NCBI GenBank assembly: GCA_023414355.1
Contig: JAEZOB010000046.1
Span: 118,985-182,984, forward strand
Direction of reading: 5' to 3'
From: Bacillota bacterium
Lineage (GTDB): Bacteria > Bacillota > Clostridia > Lachnospirales > Lachnospiraceae
DNA length: 64,000 bases
Of this stretch, positions 54,639 to 62,730 are shown in pieces (position 1 is the stretch's first letter; the number at the start of each line of letters is the position of its first letter). The notes below the pieces were generated by a model. The model had not been told where the DNA came from, made no database searches, and saw only the letters and a program-made list of their open reading frames with translations. The position numbers and the translations under genes are program-made.

Positions 54639-55073
54639 TTACTGCTTACCGGTACTTCCATGTCCTCCCCGGTCTGCATTCTTTAGTTCCGATACCTCTA
54701 CAAACTCGATCTGTGGTTGGTGCACCATAATTCGGAACTGACAGATACGGTCATTCACATGAATTTCTGTATCCCTCATAGCAAGCGCTGGAAAGAACCA
54801 CTGGTCATTGTCGCCGCAATAGCTCTCATCCACAACCCCCATGGAATTGGTCTGAAGAATTCCGAAATTCTTAAAGGTACTGCTTCTCGGAACAATATGT
54901 GCTTCATAACCCCGGGGCAGCTCCATGGCAATCCCTAACGGAATTAGTCTGAATTCTCCCGCCTTCAGCTTTATCTCCTCCGCAGCCCGTAGGTCAATCC
55001 AATCCGATTTATCTTTAATATATTGCAGCTTATCAATCTGGTTACTTAAATACTTAATTTTAATCTGTTGCAT
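54639..55073 (-). CDS. dut: dUTP diphosphatase
   Basis: 144 aa trimeric-type dUTPase, hydrolysing dUTP to dUMP. All five motifs are visible: DLRAAE (Asp), PRSST, NSMGVVDESYCGD with the Asp that activates water, RICQFRI, and the C-terminal RGGHGSTG. Cytosolic. The ~315-bp region upstream consists largely of tandem and palindromic repeats (55098-55412), leaving only ~25 bp before the first repeat, so its promoter may lie inside the repeat region. Confidence 0.96.
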   Translation of the reverse strand: MQQIKIKYLSNQIDKLQYIKDKSDWIDLRAAEEIKLKAGEFRLIPLGIAMELPRGYEAHIVPRSSTFKNFGILQTNSMGVVDESYCGDNDQWFFPALAMRDTEIHVNDRICQFRIMVHQPQIEFVEVSELKNADRGGHGSTGKQ

Positions 55074-55097
55074 AGGTTCTCCTTAATGTTAGTTCAT

Positions 55098-55153
55098 AAG
55101 ACATCTTAGTTCATGAGACTAGTTGATTGATGAGACTAATTGATCCATGAGAC
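55098..55153. repeat. 17-bp tandem repeats on the left flank of the palindromic element
   Basis: Degenerate units with the core GAGAC spaced exactly 17 bp apart (at 55098, 55115, 55132 and 55149); the last unit runs into the GACAAAAGG end of the 125-bp element. Confidence 0.8.
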
Positions 55154-55275
55154 AAAAGGTCCGACTGATAAATCAGCCGGATTACTTGCATAAGAAGGTC
55201 TTCGGAAAACTTGCTTTCCGAGAACCTTCTTATGCAAGTTTATCATGTCACCCTAAGGTGACATGACCTTTTGAC
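55151..55275. repeat. 125-bp three-armed palindromic element, copy 2 (inverted)
   Basis: Closing stem GACAAAAGGTC / GACCTTTTGAC. Read on the minus strand it matches copy 1 (6667-6791) arm for arm: ATGTCACC/GGTGACAT replaces ATGCCACC/GGTGGCAT, and the long arm CTTGCATAAGAAGG.../CCTTCTTATGCAAG replaces CCTGTGCAAGAAAG.../CTTTCCTGCGCAGG. The third arm keeps pairing by one G-U wobble. Length is identical in both copies. Confidence 0.85.
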
Positions 55276-55412
55276 TCTTTATAGCTTTTCGTATCATACC
55301 AGATATCATGACCTTCTAGCTCACTAAAACTTATCTAGTCATCCTAAGTGACATGACCTTTTGACTCATATTAGCTTATCACATCATCTTAAATGATATG
55401 ACCTTCTGTCTC
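55265..55412. repeat. 45-bp tandem repeats on the right flank, running into lysR
   Basis: The junction ATGACCTT recurs with GACC at 55265, 55310, 55355 and 55400, an exact 45-bp period. Each unit carries a decayed version of the ATGTCACC/GGTGACAT hairpin. The last unit encodes the final codons and stop of the LysR gene. Confidence 0.8.
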
Positions 55413-56297
55413 CCGCTGTCCCAGCATGGCAAGTAGTTGCTTTGCCGCTGTAGATATAGGATTATTGTTCCCTGTAATGATGCAGAAATATCTTTGGGGA
55501 AATTCCTTTCGGAATTTCAATTCAAAGAGTTCTCCGGTTGCGATAGCCTCTTTTGCAAATTCACGAACCACACAGCCTACACCCAGGTTTCTCCCTGCGA
55601 ATTTTACTATGATATCGCTCATGGCTAGCTCAAATTCCGGTTTTAGCACCACCCCGTTGGACTGAAGGAATTCATCAATAAAGCGACGAGTACTGGTGTT
55701 ATGCTCCAGGCTGATGATCGGTAACTCCTCCAAAGCCTGATACTCCAGAATCTGATCCTTGAGGTCTGAGAATCTGCTGCCTGCAACAAAGATATCCTGT
55801 ATTTCCCTGACACGAACCGCTTCAATCTCCGGTTTTGCATCAAATGGTTCACTGACAATCCCAAAATCGATCTTCCCGGCATACAGATATTCCAAGGTCT
55901 CAGGTGTCGGGGCATTGGTTACTGTTACCTTAATCCTGGGAAATTTCTCATGGAATTTCTCCAGATACGGAAGCAGATAGAACTGTAAGGTCATATCGCT
56001 GGCACCGATCCGGATTTCTCCATTCTCCAAGTCCAGCATCTTCTGAAACTTTTCTTCACCCATAAGAATATATTCATATCCTCTTTGGACATAACCAAAC
56101 AGCACTTCTCCCTCAGGTGTCAGTCTGACACCCTTCGGAATTCTGATAAAAAGCTTGCTTCCGAGGCTATTCTCCAGCAGTTTCATGGCCTGACTGACCG
56201 CCGGCTGAGAGATACAAAGCTCCTCTCCTGCCTGAGTGAAGCTTCCTGCTTTCGCCACATGGTAAAATATTCGATAATATTCCAGATCGATGTTCAT
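55389..56297 (-). CDS. LysR-family transcriptional regulator
   Basis: 302 aa. N-terminal helix-turn-helix (SFTQAGEELCISQPAVSQAM) and effector domain (IRIGASDMTLQFYLLPYLEKF) parallel the LysR protein at 6941-7831. AAGGAG precedes the ATG. A dyad at 56316-56340 just upstream is a likely self-operator. The last ~8 residues (RETEGHII) are encoded by a 45-bp repeat unit, so the natural C-terminus may have been replaced. Targets are unknown; the divergent or downstream genes (aldo/keto reductase, dut) are only candidates. Confidence 0.93.
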   Translation of the reverse strand: MNIDLEYYRIFYHVAKAGSFTQAGEELCISQPAVSQAMKLLENSLGSKLFIRIPKGVRLTPEGEVLFGYVQRGYEYILMGEEKFQKMLDLENGEIRIGASDMTLQFYLLPYLEKFHEKFPRIKVTVTNAPTPETLEYLYAGKIDFGIVSEPFDAKPEIEAVRVREIQDIFVAGSRFSDLKDQILEYQALEELPIISLEHNTSTRRFIDEFLQSNGVVLKPEFELAMSDIIVKFAGRNLGVGCVVREFAKEAIATGELFELKFRKEFPQRYFCIITGNNNPISTAAKQLLAMLGQRETEGHII

Positions 56298-56315
56298 ATA
56301 ATATCTCCTTATGGG

Positions 56316-56340
56316 ATTATCGTTCCGTATATACGATAAT
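56316..56340. promoter_or_regulatory. Candidate LysR operator
   Basis: ATTATCGT-N9-ACGATAAT, a T-N11-A type LysR dyad, 18 bp upstream of the LysR start. Confidence 0.6.
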
Positions 56341-56431
56341 TATACCATGTAATTAAAATAAAGACAAATCTGATAAATGCTAAACCATTTTGTAAATCTT
56401 GTCCAAATTACTTTTTGGGTACTCACCAAAA

Positions 56432-57565
56432 TTATTTGGCACAGATTACATCAAATTCAGACTGAACCTTCTTCAAATCCTCACGGATACTAAGCTTCTG
56501 AGGGCAAAGTGCTTCACACTGTCCACATTCCGTGCAATTCTTTGCTTTTGCCGAATCCTGAATCCCATTCGCCCAGTACCAGCGTACTTCTCCTTCATTC
56601 TGATACATACCGAATTCGTTCCAAACCCTGAAATTACCCGGAATATCTACGCCAAAAGGACATGGCATGCAATATGCACAACCGGTACATCCGTTCTTTA
56701 CTCTGCTTTTTAGCGCTTCAGCAGCGTTTTCCACTGCCTTCAGTTCTATTTCATTTAATGCTTTAAAGGTTTCGAAGGTATCCAGATTATCTGCTACCTG
56801 TCTTTCATTGGACATACCGCTTAAGACTACCTTTACGTTAGGTAGGGAAGCTACCCAGCGCATTGCCCAGGATGCAGCTGATTTGGAGGGATGAATAGCA
56901 CTGAAGTATTTTGATGCGCTATCCGGAAGGTTAGCCAGGGAACCTCCCTTGATCGGCTCCATGATAATCAAGGGAATGTTGTGCTGTTCAGTCAGTTCAT
57001 ATCCTTTCATCCCAGCCTGTGTATCTGTATCCATATAGTTTAGCTGGATCTGGCAAAAATCCCAGTCTCTGTATTCAAGAATATGTTGAAAAGCCTCGTA
57101 TTCATCATGGAAAGAGAAGCCAAGGTATCTGATCTTACCTTCAGCTTTTAATCGATCCATCAGCTCCAGTAAGCCCTGATCGACCAGTGTATCGAACTTA
57201 CCGCGATCCAGTGCATGAAGTAGATAAAAGTCAATATAATCCTTATTCAGCTTCTTCAGCTGCTCTTCAAACAGACGCTCCGCATCTGCTACGGTTTCTA
57301 CCATCCAGACAGGAAGCTTGGTTGCCAGATAATAAGAAGCTCTGTCGTATCTGTCGAGAGCCTTACCGGTAAAGATCTCACTTTTTCCATCGTGATATAC
57401 ATAAGCAGTATCAAAATAATTTACTCCGGCCTGATATGCGGTATCTATCATCTGCATTGCTTCTGCTTCATTAATACTTCCATCCTTATTGCAAGGAAAA
57501 CGCATACATCCGAAGCCCAATAATGAGGTCTCAATTCCAAGTTTATCAATCTTTCTGTATTCCAT
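56432..57565 (-). CDS. Aldo/keto reductase with C-terminal 4Fe-4S domain
   Basis: 377 aa. An AKR barrel with the catalytic tetrad visible as Asp52, Tyr57, Lys83 and His117 (FDTAYVYHDG, ATKLP, LLHALD) is followed by two cysteine clusters, CTGCAYCMPCPFGVDIP (~295) and CTECGQCEALCPQKLS (~345). This ferredoxin-fused AKR class is common in anaerobes and links carbonyl reduction to Fe-S electron carriers; the substrate is unknown. AAGGAGG precedes the ATG. Monocistronic. Confidence 0.92.
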   Translation of the reverse strand: MEYRKIDKLGIETSLLGFGCMRFPCNKDGSINEAEAMQMIDTAYQAGVNYFDTAYVYHDGKSEIFTGKALDRYDRASYYLATKLPVWMVETVADAERLFEEQLKKLNKDYIDFYLLHALDRGKFDTLVDQGLLELMDRLKAEGKIRYLGFSFHDEYEAFQHILEYRDWDFCQIQLNYMDTDTQAGMKGYELTEQHNIPLIIMEPIKGGSLANLPDSASKYFSAIHPSKSAASWAMRWVASLPNVKVVLSGMSNERQVADNLDTFETFKALNEIELKAVENAAEALKSRVKNGCTGCAYCMPCPFGVDIPGNFRVWNEFGMYQNEGEVRWYWANGIQDSAKAKNCTECGQCEALCPQKLSIREDLKKVQSEFDVICAK

Positions 57566-57613
57566 AACCTTATCCTCCTTATAACTATGTTCTTTCTGAT
57601 AGGTTGAACCAAT

Positions 57614-57862
57614 CTATTTCTTTCTCCTGAATATTAGCAAAAGAATCAGGGTAAGTCCTATGACAATAATAGCAGAGGCACAAAGAATGATGCAGGAGTT
57701 ACCATCGCTCACAAGGATGCTTGTCGGCCGGTCTGCGCGTCCAATCACGGCAGCTGCTATTTTCTCCGTTCGGTAGTTTATTACACTGATCCATGCCAGT
57801 ATAATCAGGATGATACCCACCGAGCCCAATATTAATAGAGTTATTATACGCTTAAATTTCAT
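57614..57862 (-). CDS. Small two-helix membrane protein
   Basis: 82 aa from the ATG at 57862 (GGGAGAAG upstream). Two hydrophobic helices (about 6-25 and 53-75) flank a loop with VIGRADRPTSILVSDG, which resembles the IGGADGPT motif seen in Na+-translocating decarboxylase beta subunits and in small Lachnospiraceae membrane proteins annotated after them. It is too short to be such a subunit. Follows the PPOX gene by 45 bp. Function unknown. Confidence 0.7.
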   Translation of the reverse strand: MKFKRIITLLILGSVGIILIILAWISVINYRTEKIAAAVIGRADRPTSILVSDGNSCIILCASAIIVIGLTLILLLIFRRKK

Positions 57863-57907
57863 TCTTCTCCCATTCCTGCACACAACATTTGCACAAAGTG
57901 AATGTCC

Positions 57908-58330
57908 TTATATAATATCAAAATCCTCAGATTTGAAACTATAGTAATATCTTCCCTTCACGGCTGTGAACTTCAACACACAATAATCCGGGTCCGATAC
58001 CCCCTGAGGATAATACATCGTGTCACCAGGCAGCCAAAGCATCTCTTTGCTGTCGTCATCGGTAAGCACCTCCATAGTCCCAAGCAGCATGACGCCACGG
58101 TAGAATCGTTTATCGCAGAAGTAAATACATGCTTTGGGATTCTCCCTAAACTGCCTTGCTCGTAAAGACGAGGTGTTCGTAGAGAAATAAAACTCTCTGA
58201 TACCTTCCCTTTTTCTTGGTGAATACATCGCTTTAATATTCGGAAAGCCTTGTGCGTCCACTGAACTGATATAGGCTGTTCCCTGTTTATCTATCAAATT
58301 TCCGATTGTCTTTTCAGCATCTCTCATCAT
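57908..58330 (-). CDS. Pyridoxamine 5'-phosphate oxidase-fold protein (PPOX family)
   Basis: 140 aa split-barrel flavin-type protein (TAYISSVDAQGFPNIKAMYSP, FYFSTNTSSLRARQFRENP, ACIYFCDKRFYRGVMLLG). Similar proteins are annotated as general stress protein 26-like, binding FMN or F420/haem. True PNPOx residues are not evident. GGAGGAG precedes the ATG. First of a likely two-gene unit with the small membrane protein. Confidence 0.88.
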   Translation of the reverse strand: MMRDAEKTIGNLIDKQGTAYISSVDAQGFPNIKAMYSPRKREGIREFYFSTNTSSLRARQFRENPKACIYFCDKRFYRGVMLLGTMEVLTDDDSKEMLWLPGDTMYYPQGVSDPDYCVLKFTAVKGRYYYSFKSEDFDII

Positions 58331-58473
58331 ACTCTCTCCTCCTGAAGAATGCGAACATATGTACCCTTTCCATAATAATACATTCCATCAAATTAATCAA
58401 TGTACAATATTATACTAAACAATATTTCCTGAGGAAGTCAAAAATTGCGGATTATGAATATTTCATTAGATAG

Positions 58474-58523
58474 TTGACTAAATCAGTCAATCATGTTATT
58501 ATAAATTTGACCAGATCAGTCAA
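58474..58523 (+). promoter_or_regulatory. Promoter with two TetR-type operators
   Basis: TTGACT (58474-58479), 17-bp spacer, TATTAT (58497-58502). Operator 1 TTGACTAAATCAGTCAA (58474-58490) covers the -35; operator 2 TTGACCAGATCAGTCAA (58507-58523) lies just after the -10. Their centres are 33 bp apart, three helical turns. Confidence 0.9.
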
Positions 58524-58539
58524 TAACAAAGAATAAGGA

Positions 58540-59214
58540 GTGATTACCATTTCGTACGAAAGCTTTGAGAAATTGGATGAGATCAAAAAGCAGAAGATCA
58601 TCAATGCAGGCTTTGAAGTATTTGCAGAGCACGGCTATGCTAAGGCTTCCGTCGATGAGATTATAAAAGCAGCGGATATTTCGAAGGGAAGCCTGTTTTA
58701 TTATTTCGAATCCAAGAAGAATTTCTATTTATATCTTTATAACTATTGTGGTGAACAATTAGAGCAGCTGGTCGACAGTCCCGGTGACGATGGTAGACCG
58801 ACCTACATGCAGTATACAGATTTTTTTGAACGACTTACCTGCATCCAGGAGTTGAAGATGAAGCATTCAGCTGATTATCCTCATATGTACAGTTTCATGA
58901 GGAAGGTCGTCTTTGATTCCTCCCCGACGATACGGGAGGAAATCTCCAAGGTAAATGCCAAATATGTAACAGAAAGAGCAATGGCTTTTTTTCAGGGATT
59001 GGATTATACCAAATTCAAAGAAGGAATCGATCCTATGATGGTAATTCAGTTGCTTACATGGATCTCCGAGGGCTGCGCCAACACTGTAGCAATGAAATAC
59101 AAGCTGACCGGTGATTCCAACCAAAGCGATATCGATTTTAATGAAGTCCTGGTCATGTATCATGCCTATATCGATATGTTACGCAAGAATTTTTATAAGG
59201 AAGAGCATCTTTAA
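58540..59214 (+). CDS. TetR-family transcriptional regulator
   Basis: About 221-224 aa. The N-terminal TetR helix-turn-helix is clear (IINAGFEVFAEHGYAKASVDEIIKAADISKGSLFYYF, given in part) and the C-terminal helical domain is typical in size. The start is unusual. A GTG at 58540 overlaps the only Shine-Dalgarno (AAGGAG, 58535-58540), whereas an ATT at 58549 lies 8 nt after it; no usable ATG exists near the N-terminus. I give the conventional GTG coordinate. It represses itself and the two ABC genes via the twin dyads at 58474-58523. Confidence 0.9.
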   Translation: MITISYESFEKLDEIKKQKIINAGFEVFAEHGYAKASVDEIIKAADISKGSLFYYFESKKNFYLYLYNYCGEQLEQLVDSPGDDGRPTYMQYTDFFERLTCIQELKMKHSADYPHMYSFMRKVVFDSSPTIREEISKVNAKYVTERAMAFFQGLDYTKFKEGIDPMMVIQLLTWISEGCANTVAMKYKLTGDSNQSDIDFNEVLVMYHAYIDMLRKNFYKEEHL

Positions 59215-59249
59215 TGCAGCTATATAAAAACAGAAAGGGGAGTATTCGT

Positions 59250-60158
59250 ATGTCTATCATTGAAATCAATGGATTAACCAAGGATTACGGTAACCATAAG
59301 GGAATTTTCGATTTAACCTTTCAAGTGAGGGAGGGTGAGGTATTCGGTTATCTCGGACCGAACGGTGCGGGTAAGACTACAACAATCCGTCACCTGATGG
59401 GATTTTTGACACCGGATCATGGTAGCTGCAGCATTCTATCCAAGGATTGCCGTAGAGAATCCGCCTCTATCATGAAGGAACTGGGCTACCTGCCGGCAGA
59501 GATGTCCTTTTTTGAAGGCTTAAGCGGTCTGGACTTTCTAAAATTCATGGGTGAAATGAGAGGTCTGTCCGATACAGCTTACCGAGATCGGTTAATTGAG
59601 CTGTTCGAGCTGGATACCAGAGGCCGTATCCGCAAGATGTCAAAAGGAATGAAACAGAAGCTGGCTCTCATCTGTGCTTTCATGCATGATCCTAAGGTAC
59701 TGATCCTGGATGAACCTACCAGTGGTCTTGATCCTCTGATGCAAAAGCTGTTCGCAGAGCTAATCCTGGAGGAAAAGGCTAAAGGTAAAACGATCCTCAT
59801 GTCCTCCCACAGCTTTGAGGAAATAGAACGTACCTGTGACCGGGTCGGTATCATCCACCAGGGCAATCTGGTTACGATTGAGGATATCCATGTGCTAAAG
59901 GAAAAACGGCGCAAGACCTATCTCGTAACCTTTGACAGCCTTGAAGCAGCCGCTGCCTTCCAGAAAAAAGACGGTTTTGATAAGATCACCCTGAATGGAA
60001 CAACTGCCAAGGTCAGTATCCTAGGTAATGTAAACAGCTTCATCCGGGAGATCAGCCAGTATCCGGTTCTGGATCTGGATACCGAAAAAAGCAGCCTGGA
60101 GGATGTATTTATGCAATATTACGGAGATTCTGTAAAGAGTTCTCCAACTATGAAATAG
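59250..60158 (+). CDS. ABC-2 type transporter ATP-binding protein
   Basis: 302 aa from the ATG at 59250, which has AAAGGGGAG upstream; the upstream ATG at 59214 merely overlaps the tetR stop. Walker A GPNGAGKTTT, signature MSKGMKQK, Walker B VLILDEPTSGLDP and H-loop SSHSFEE are intact; a ~90-residue C-terminal regulatory tail follows. Works with the permease 12 bp downstream. Substrate unknown; TetR control suggests export of a toxic compound. Confidence 0.95.
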   Translation: MSIIEINGLTKDYGNHKGIFDLTFQVREGEVFGYLGPNGAGKTTTIRHLMGFLTPDHGSCSILSKDCRRESASIMKELGYLPAEMSFFEGLSGLDFLKFMGEMRGLSDTAYRDRLIELFELDTRGRIRKMSKGMKQKLALICAFMHDPKVLILDEPTSGLDPLMQKLFAELILEEKAKGKTILMSSHSFEEIERTCDRVGIIHQGNLVTIEDIHVLKEKRRKTYLVTFDSLEAAAAFQKKDGFDKITLNGTTAKVSILGNVNSFIREISQYPVLDLDTEKSSLEDVFMQYYGDSVKSSPTMK

Positions 60159-60170
60159 GAGGATGCGGAT

Positions 60171-60971
60171 ATGATCAGTAAACCTTTATTCAAAGCAAGT
60201 TTGAAACAAAACTATATTGTATTTCTTATCATCGTCGGTGTTCTGATGATTTACCTTCCTACGATAGCAAGCATGTATAATCCGGAGACACAGAAAAGCC
60301 TGGATGACATGCTTAAGATGATGCCCCAGCAATTGATTTCGGCTATGGGCTTTTCCGGAGATATGGGAACCTTACTAAAGTTTATTGCTACCTATTTTTA
60401 TGGTTTTCTTATCCTGCTGCTCCCGATGATCTATTCCATCATTGTAGCGAACCGTGCCATCTCCTCCCATGTGGATAAGGGTTCCATGGCATATCTCTTA
60501 GCCACACCCAATAGAAGGTCCCGAATTGCGTTCACACAGGCGGTATTCTTGTTGATTACTACTGCACTTCTAATTGTCATCGTAACGATCGTAGGGATTT
60601 CGCTTTGTGAGATGATGTTTCCGGGTGAACTGGATATCAAAGGCTTTATCATATTAAATTGCGGTGCCCTATTATTATACTGTACACTTACAGGGATAGG
60701 CTTTTTCGCTTCCTGTCTCTTCAATGATACGAAAAACTCCCTGGCACTCGGAGCTGGGCTTCCAGTTGGCTTCCTGCTGCTGCAGATGATCTCGGATACC
60801 GGCGAAAAATTTGAGTTCTTACAGTATTTCTCCCTATACTCCTTGTTCGATCCTGCAAAAATCACTTCGGGCGAAGGTTATCTGCCTTCCTTTATCGCTA
60901 TGGCTGTTATAGCTCTGGTTACTTATTCCACAGGGATCTATGCTTTTACGAAAAGGGATCTTCCTTTGTAA
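60171..60971 (+). CDS. ABC-2 type transporter permease
   Basis: 266 aa with six membrane helices and a large first extracellular loop (MYNPETQKSLDDMLKMMPQQL). SSHVDKGSMAYLLATPNRR is the cytoplasmic coupling stretch seen in this permease class. AGGAGG precedes the ATG. Last gene of the tetR-ATPase-permease operon. Confidence 0.92.
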   Translation: MISKPLFKASLKQNYIVFLIIVGVLMIYLPTIASMYNPETQKSLDDMLKMMPQQLISAMGFSGDMGTLLKFIATYFYGFLILLLPMIYSIIVANRAISSHVDKGSMAYLLATPNRRSRIAFTQAVFLLITTALLIVIVTIVGISLCEMMFPGELDIKGFIILNCGALLLYCTLTGIGFFASCLFNDTKNSLALGAGLPVGFLLLQMISDTGEKFEFLQYFSLYSLFDPAKITSGEGYLPSFIAMAVIALVTYSTGIYAFTKRDLPL

Positions 60972-61003
60972 TACAACTACAGCATAATATTATTTCCAGT
61001 AAT

Positions 61004-61036
61004 GGGGCTGCCGCATGTAAAATTTACGGCAGCCCC
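61004..61036 (+). terminator. Terminator-like hairpin after the ABC-2 operon
   Basis: GGGGCTGCCG / CGGCAGCCCC with a 13-nt loop; the T tail is short (TTAT). Confidence 0.7.
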
Positions 61037-61129
61037 TTATCAAATTCAAGGTATCGATTGCACTTCGTAACACACCCGGTAAAGTCAGGCTCATATAAAA
61101 GAGGTGGAAGCTTATACTGTCATTCCGCT

Positions 61130-61867
61130 CTACTGAAAGAATTTCGTCTCCTTGAGTACAGGATAGAAGATGTCCTCCTGCTTTCCGTTCCACACCTGGT
61201 AGAACCATTCATAATAGTGCTTGAAGCCCATTGCCTCCCATTGCGTATAGGTGGTAAGACCGTGTTTCTTATCCTTGGAATCGAACTTTGCAATCTCTTC
61301 CTCTATCTCCTCCTTCGTCATCGGATGATAGGTACCGTAATGGATGACACCCTTAGTCAATCTTCCTTTATAATGTTTCTCCTCCGGTTTTGCACTATAG
61401 CCCAGAACCACACCAATCATAGGGAAACAATACTCCTTAGGCAGCTCCAGTAACTCATACAATTCATCAAAATTCTGTCGGTGTACTCCATTGGTAATTA
61501 GTGAATCAATTCCTAAGGAGGTTGCGGCAATCACCGCGGTCTGAGCCGCAAGAACGGCATCAGTACTACAGGTAATAAAATCAATCGTCTTACTCTTCTT
61601 GTAATCCTGCTGTAAATACTCTGCAATATCGATCAGTCTGTTTTGATCCGCGCAGAAAACCAATAATGCTTCCCCTGTATAACCACAGGCCGCCTTAATC
61701 TTCTCCTTATCCGTCAGTACAATCACAGAATACGCCTGTCTCGAGGATGAATTAGCAGTTCTGACAGTCGCCTCCAGGATCGCTTCCAAGTCCTCCTGCG
61801 TGATAGGCTTATCGCTAAATTGCCTCTCACTTCTCAATTTGTAAATGGTGTTCATTGTCTCATTCAT
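61130..61867 (-). CDS. Nitroreductase-family protein
   Basis: 245 aa FMN-dependent nitroreductase fold (RSERQFSDKPITQEDL, TANSSSRQAYSVIVL, GVVLGYSAKPEEKHYKGRL). Reduces nitro or quinone compounds with NAD(P)H in this family. The ATG at 61867 gives a 7-nt gap from GGAGGAG; one two codons earlier sits too close. Its promoter carries the same palindrome as the adjacent marR gene, so it is the likely MarR target. Another dyad TAGTTAT-GGA-ATAACTA lies at 61926-61942. Confidence 0.92.
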   Translation of the reverse strand: MNETMNTIYKLRSERQFSDKPITQEDLEAILEATVRTANSSSRQAYSVIVLTDKEKIKAACGYTGEALLVFCADQNRLIDIAEYLQQDYKKSKTIDFITCSTDAVLAAQTAVIAATSLGIDSLITNGVHRQNFDELYELLELPKEYCFPMIGVVLGYSAKPEEKHYKGRLTKGVIHYGTYHPMTKEEIEEEIAKFDSKDKKHGLTTYTQWEAMGFKHYYEWFYQVWNGKQEDIFYPVLKETKFFQ

Positions 61868-61991
61868 AAACATACTCCTCCCGTTTCATTAATTAATAGA
61901 GTGATACTCATAGCTTCTGACACTTTAGTTATGGAATAACTATCCTTACCCGGTATTTCCTATGCTTTTCATTCTTCCTGTTATCTCACTA

Positions 61992-62031
61992 TTAGAATTC
62001 TAACTATAAGGTTAAAAAATACTCAATCCAA
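61992..62031 (-). promoter_or_regulatory. Nitroreductase promoter with MarR-type operator
   Basis: Minus strand TTGGAT (62026-62031), 17 bp, TATAGT (62003-62008); the palindrome TTAGAATTCTAA (61992-62003) sits at the transcription start. The 17-bp stretch TTAGAATTCTAACTATA is identical at the marR promoter. The -35 overlaps the marR stop codon region. Confidence 0.82.
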
Positions 62032-62463
62032 GGTTTTCACATGATTATACAGCTTAATTAAAAGCTGCTCCAGTATCAACTTCTCTTCCTCGTTGAAGCA
62101 GGATAGTGGTTCAAACGCAGTTTGCTTCTCCACATCCGCTTCCGCTTCCTCAACCTGTCTTCTACCTTTCTCCGTAATTCTGACCTGAATACGCTTACCG
62201 TCCTCAGCATCCTTTTCCTTAGTGATAAAACCATATTTTTTCAGATTATCAATCACTACGGTTGCAGTAGGTCGATCACAGAAGAGCATTTCGGCAATCT
62301 CCGAAGGATTGAGATATTCTCTTTTCTTCAGCTGTCTTAAGATAAAATACTGGTTTAGTGTCAGGGAATGGCTTTTCGTGATCTTCTCCAGATATCTTCT
62401 ATAAGTGAGATGAATTACACCCAGCCTCGACATCACCGGTAATTTCTTCTTTCTTTCCTCCAT
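62023..62463 (-). CDS. MarR-family transcriptional regulator
   Basis: 146 aa from the ATG at 62463 (GGAGGAG upstream). The winged helix (LNPSEIAEMLFCDRPTATVVIDNLKKYGFI, given in part, then DAEDGKRIQVRITEKG) is typical. The frame stays open to 62559 but that extension contains the gene's own promoter and operator. It should repress itself and the nitroreductase gene through identical palindromes. Confidence 0.94.
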   Translation of the reverse strand: MEERKKKLPVMSRLGVIHLTYRRYLEKITKSHSLTLNQYFILRQLKKREYLNPSEIAEMLFCDRPTATVVIDNLKKYGFITKEKDAEDGKRIQVRITEKGRRQVEEAEADVEKQTAFEPLSCFNEEEKLILEQLLIKLYNHVKTLD

Positions 62464-62480
62464 GCTGCTCCTCCATACGA

Positions 62481-62525
62481 TTAGAATTCTAACTATAGAA
62501 TAGCACGTGATTTCTTCCTTGTCAA
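62481..62525 (-). promoter_or_regulatory. marR promoter with operator
   Basis: Minus strand TTGACA (62520-62525), 17 bp, TATTCT (62497-62502), with TTAGAATTCTAA at 62481-62492 covering the expected transcription start. Confidence 0.88.
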
Positions 62526-62730
62526 CCAATGATTGATCACTATTCCTTCTTTTCCGCAAACCAGGTATCAGGAAAACTATGGTAGATATTATATGCTTGC
62601 TGCAGTATAATGTTTAAAAATAGAAGCTTTCACTGTAATCTATGATATTCCTCATCGGGGGTAGTGTAAAAAATATATTTTTCACAGGGCAACTTGTGCG
62701 CTGCTCAAATCGCTAGACTATGGAAAGGGT

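Noticed and set aside
55098..55412. CRISPR array
   Set aside because: The 17-bp and 45-bp repeats are degenerate and directly adjacent without unique spacers, and no cas genes are present.
62464..62559. Longer N-terminus for the MarR protein
   Set aside because: This stretch contains the gene's own promoter and operator, and a strong ribosome site precedes the ATG at 62463.
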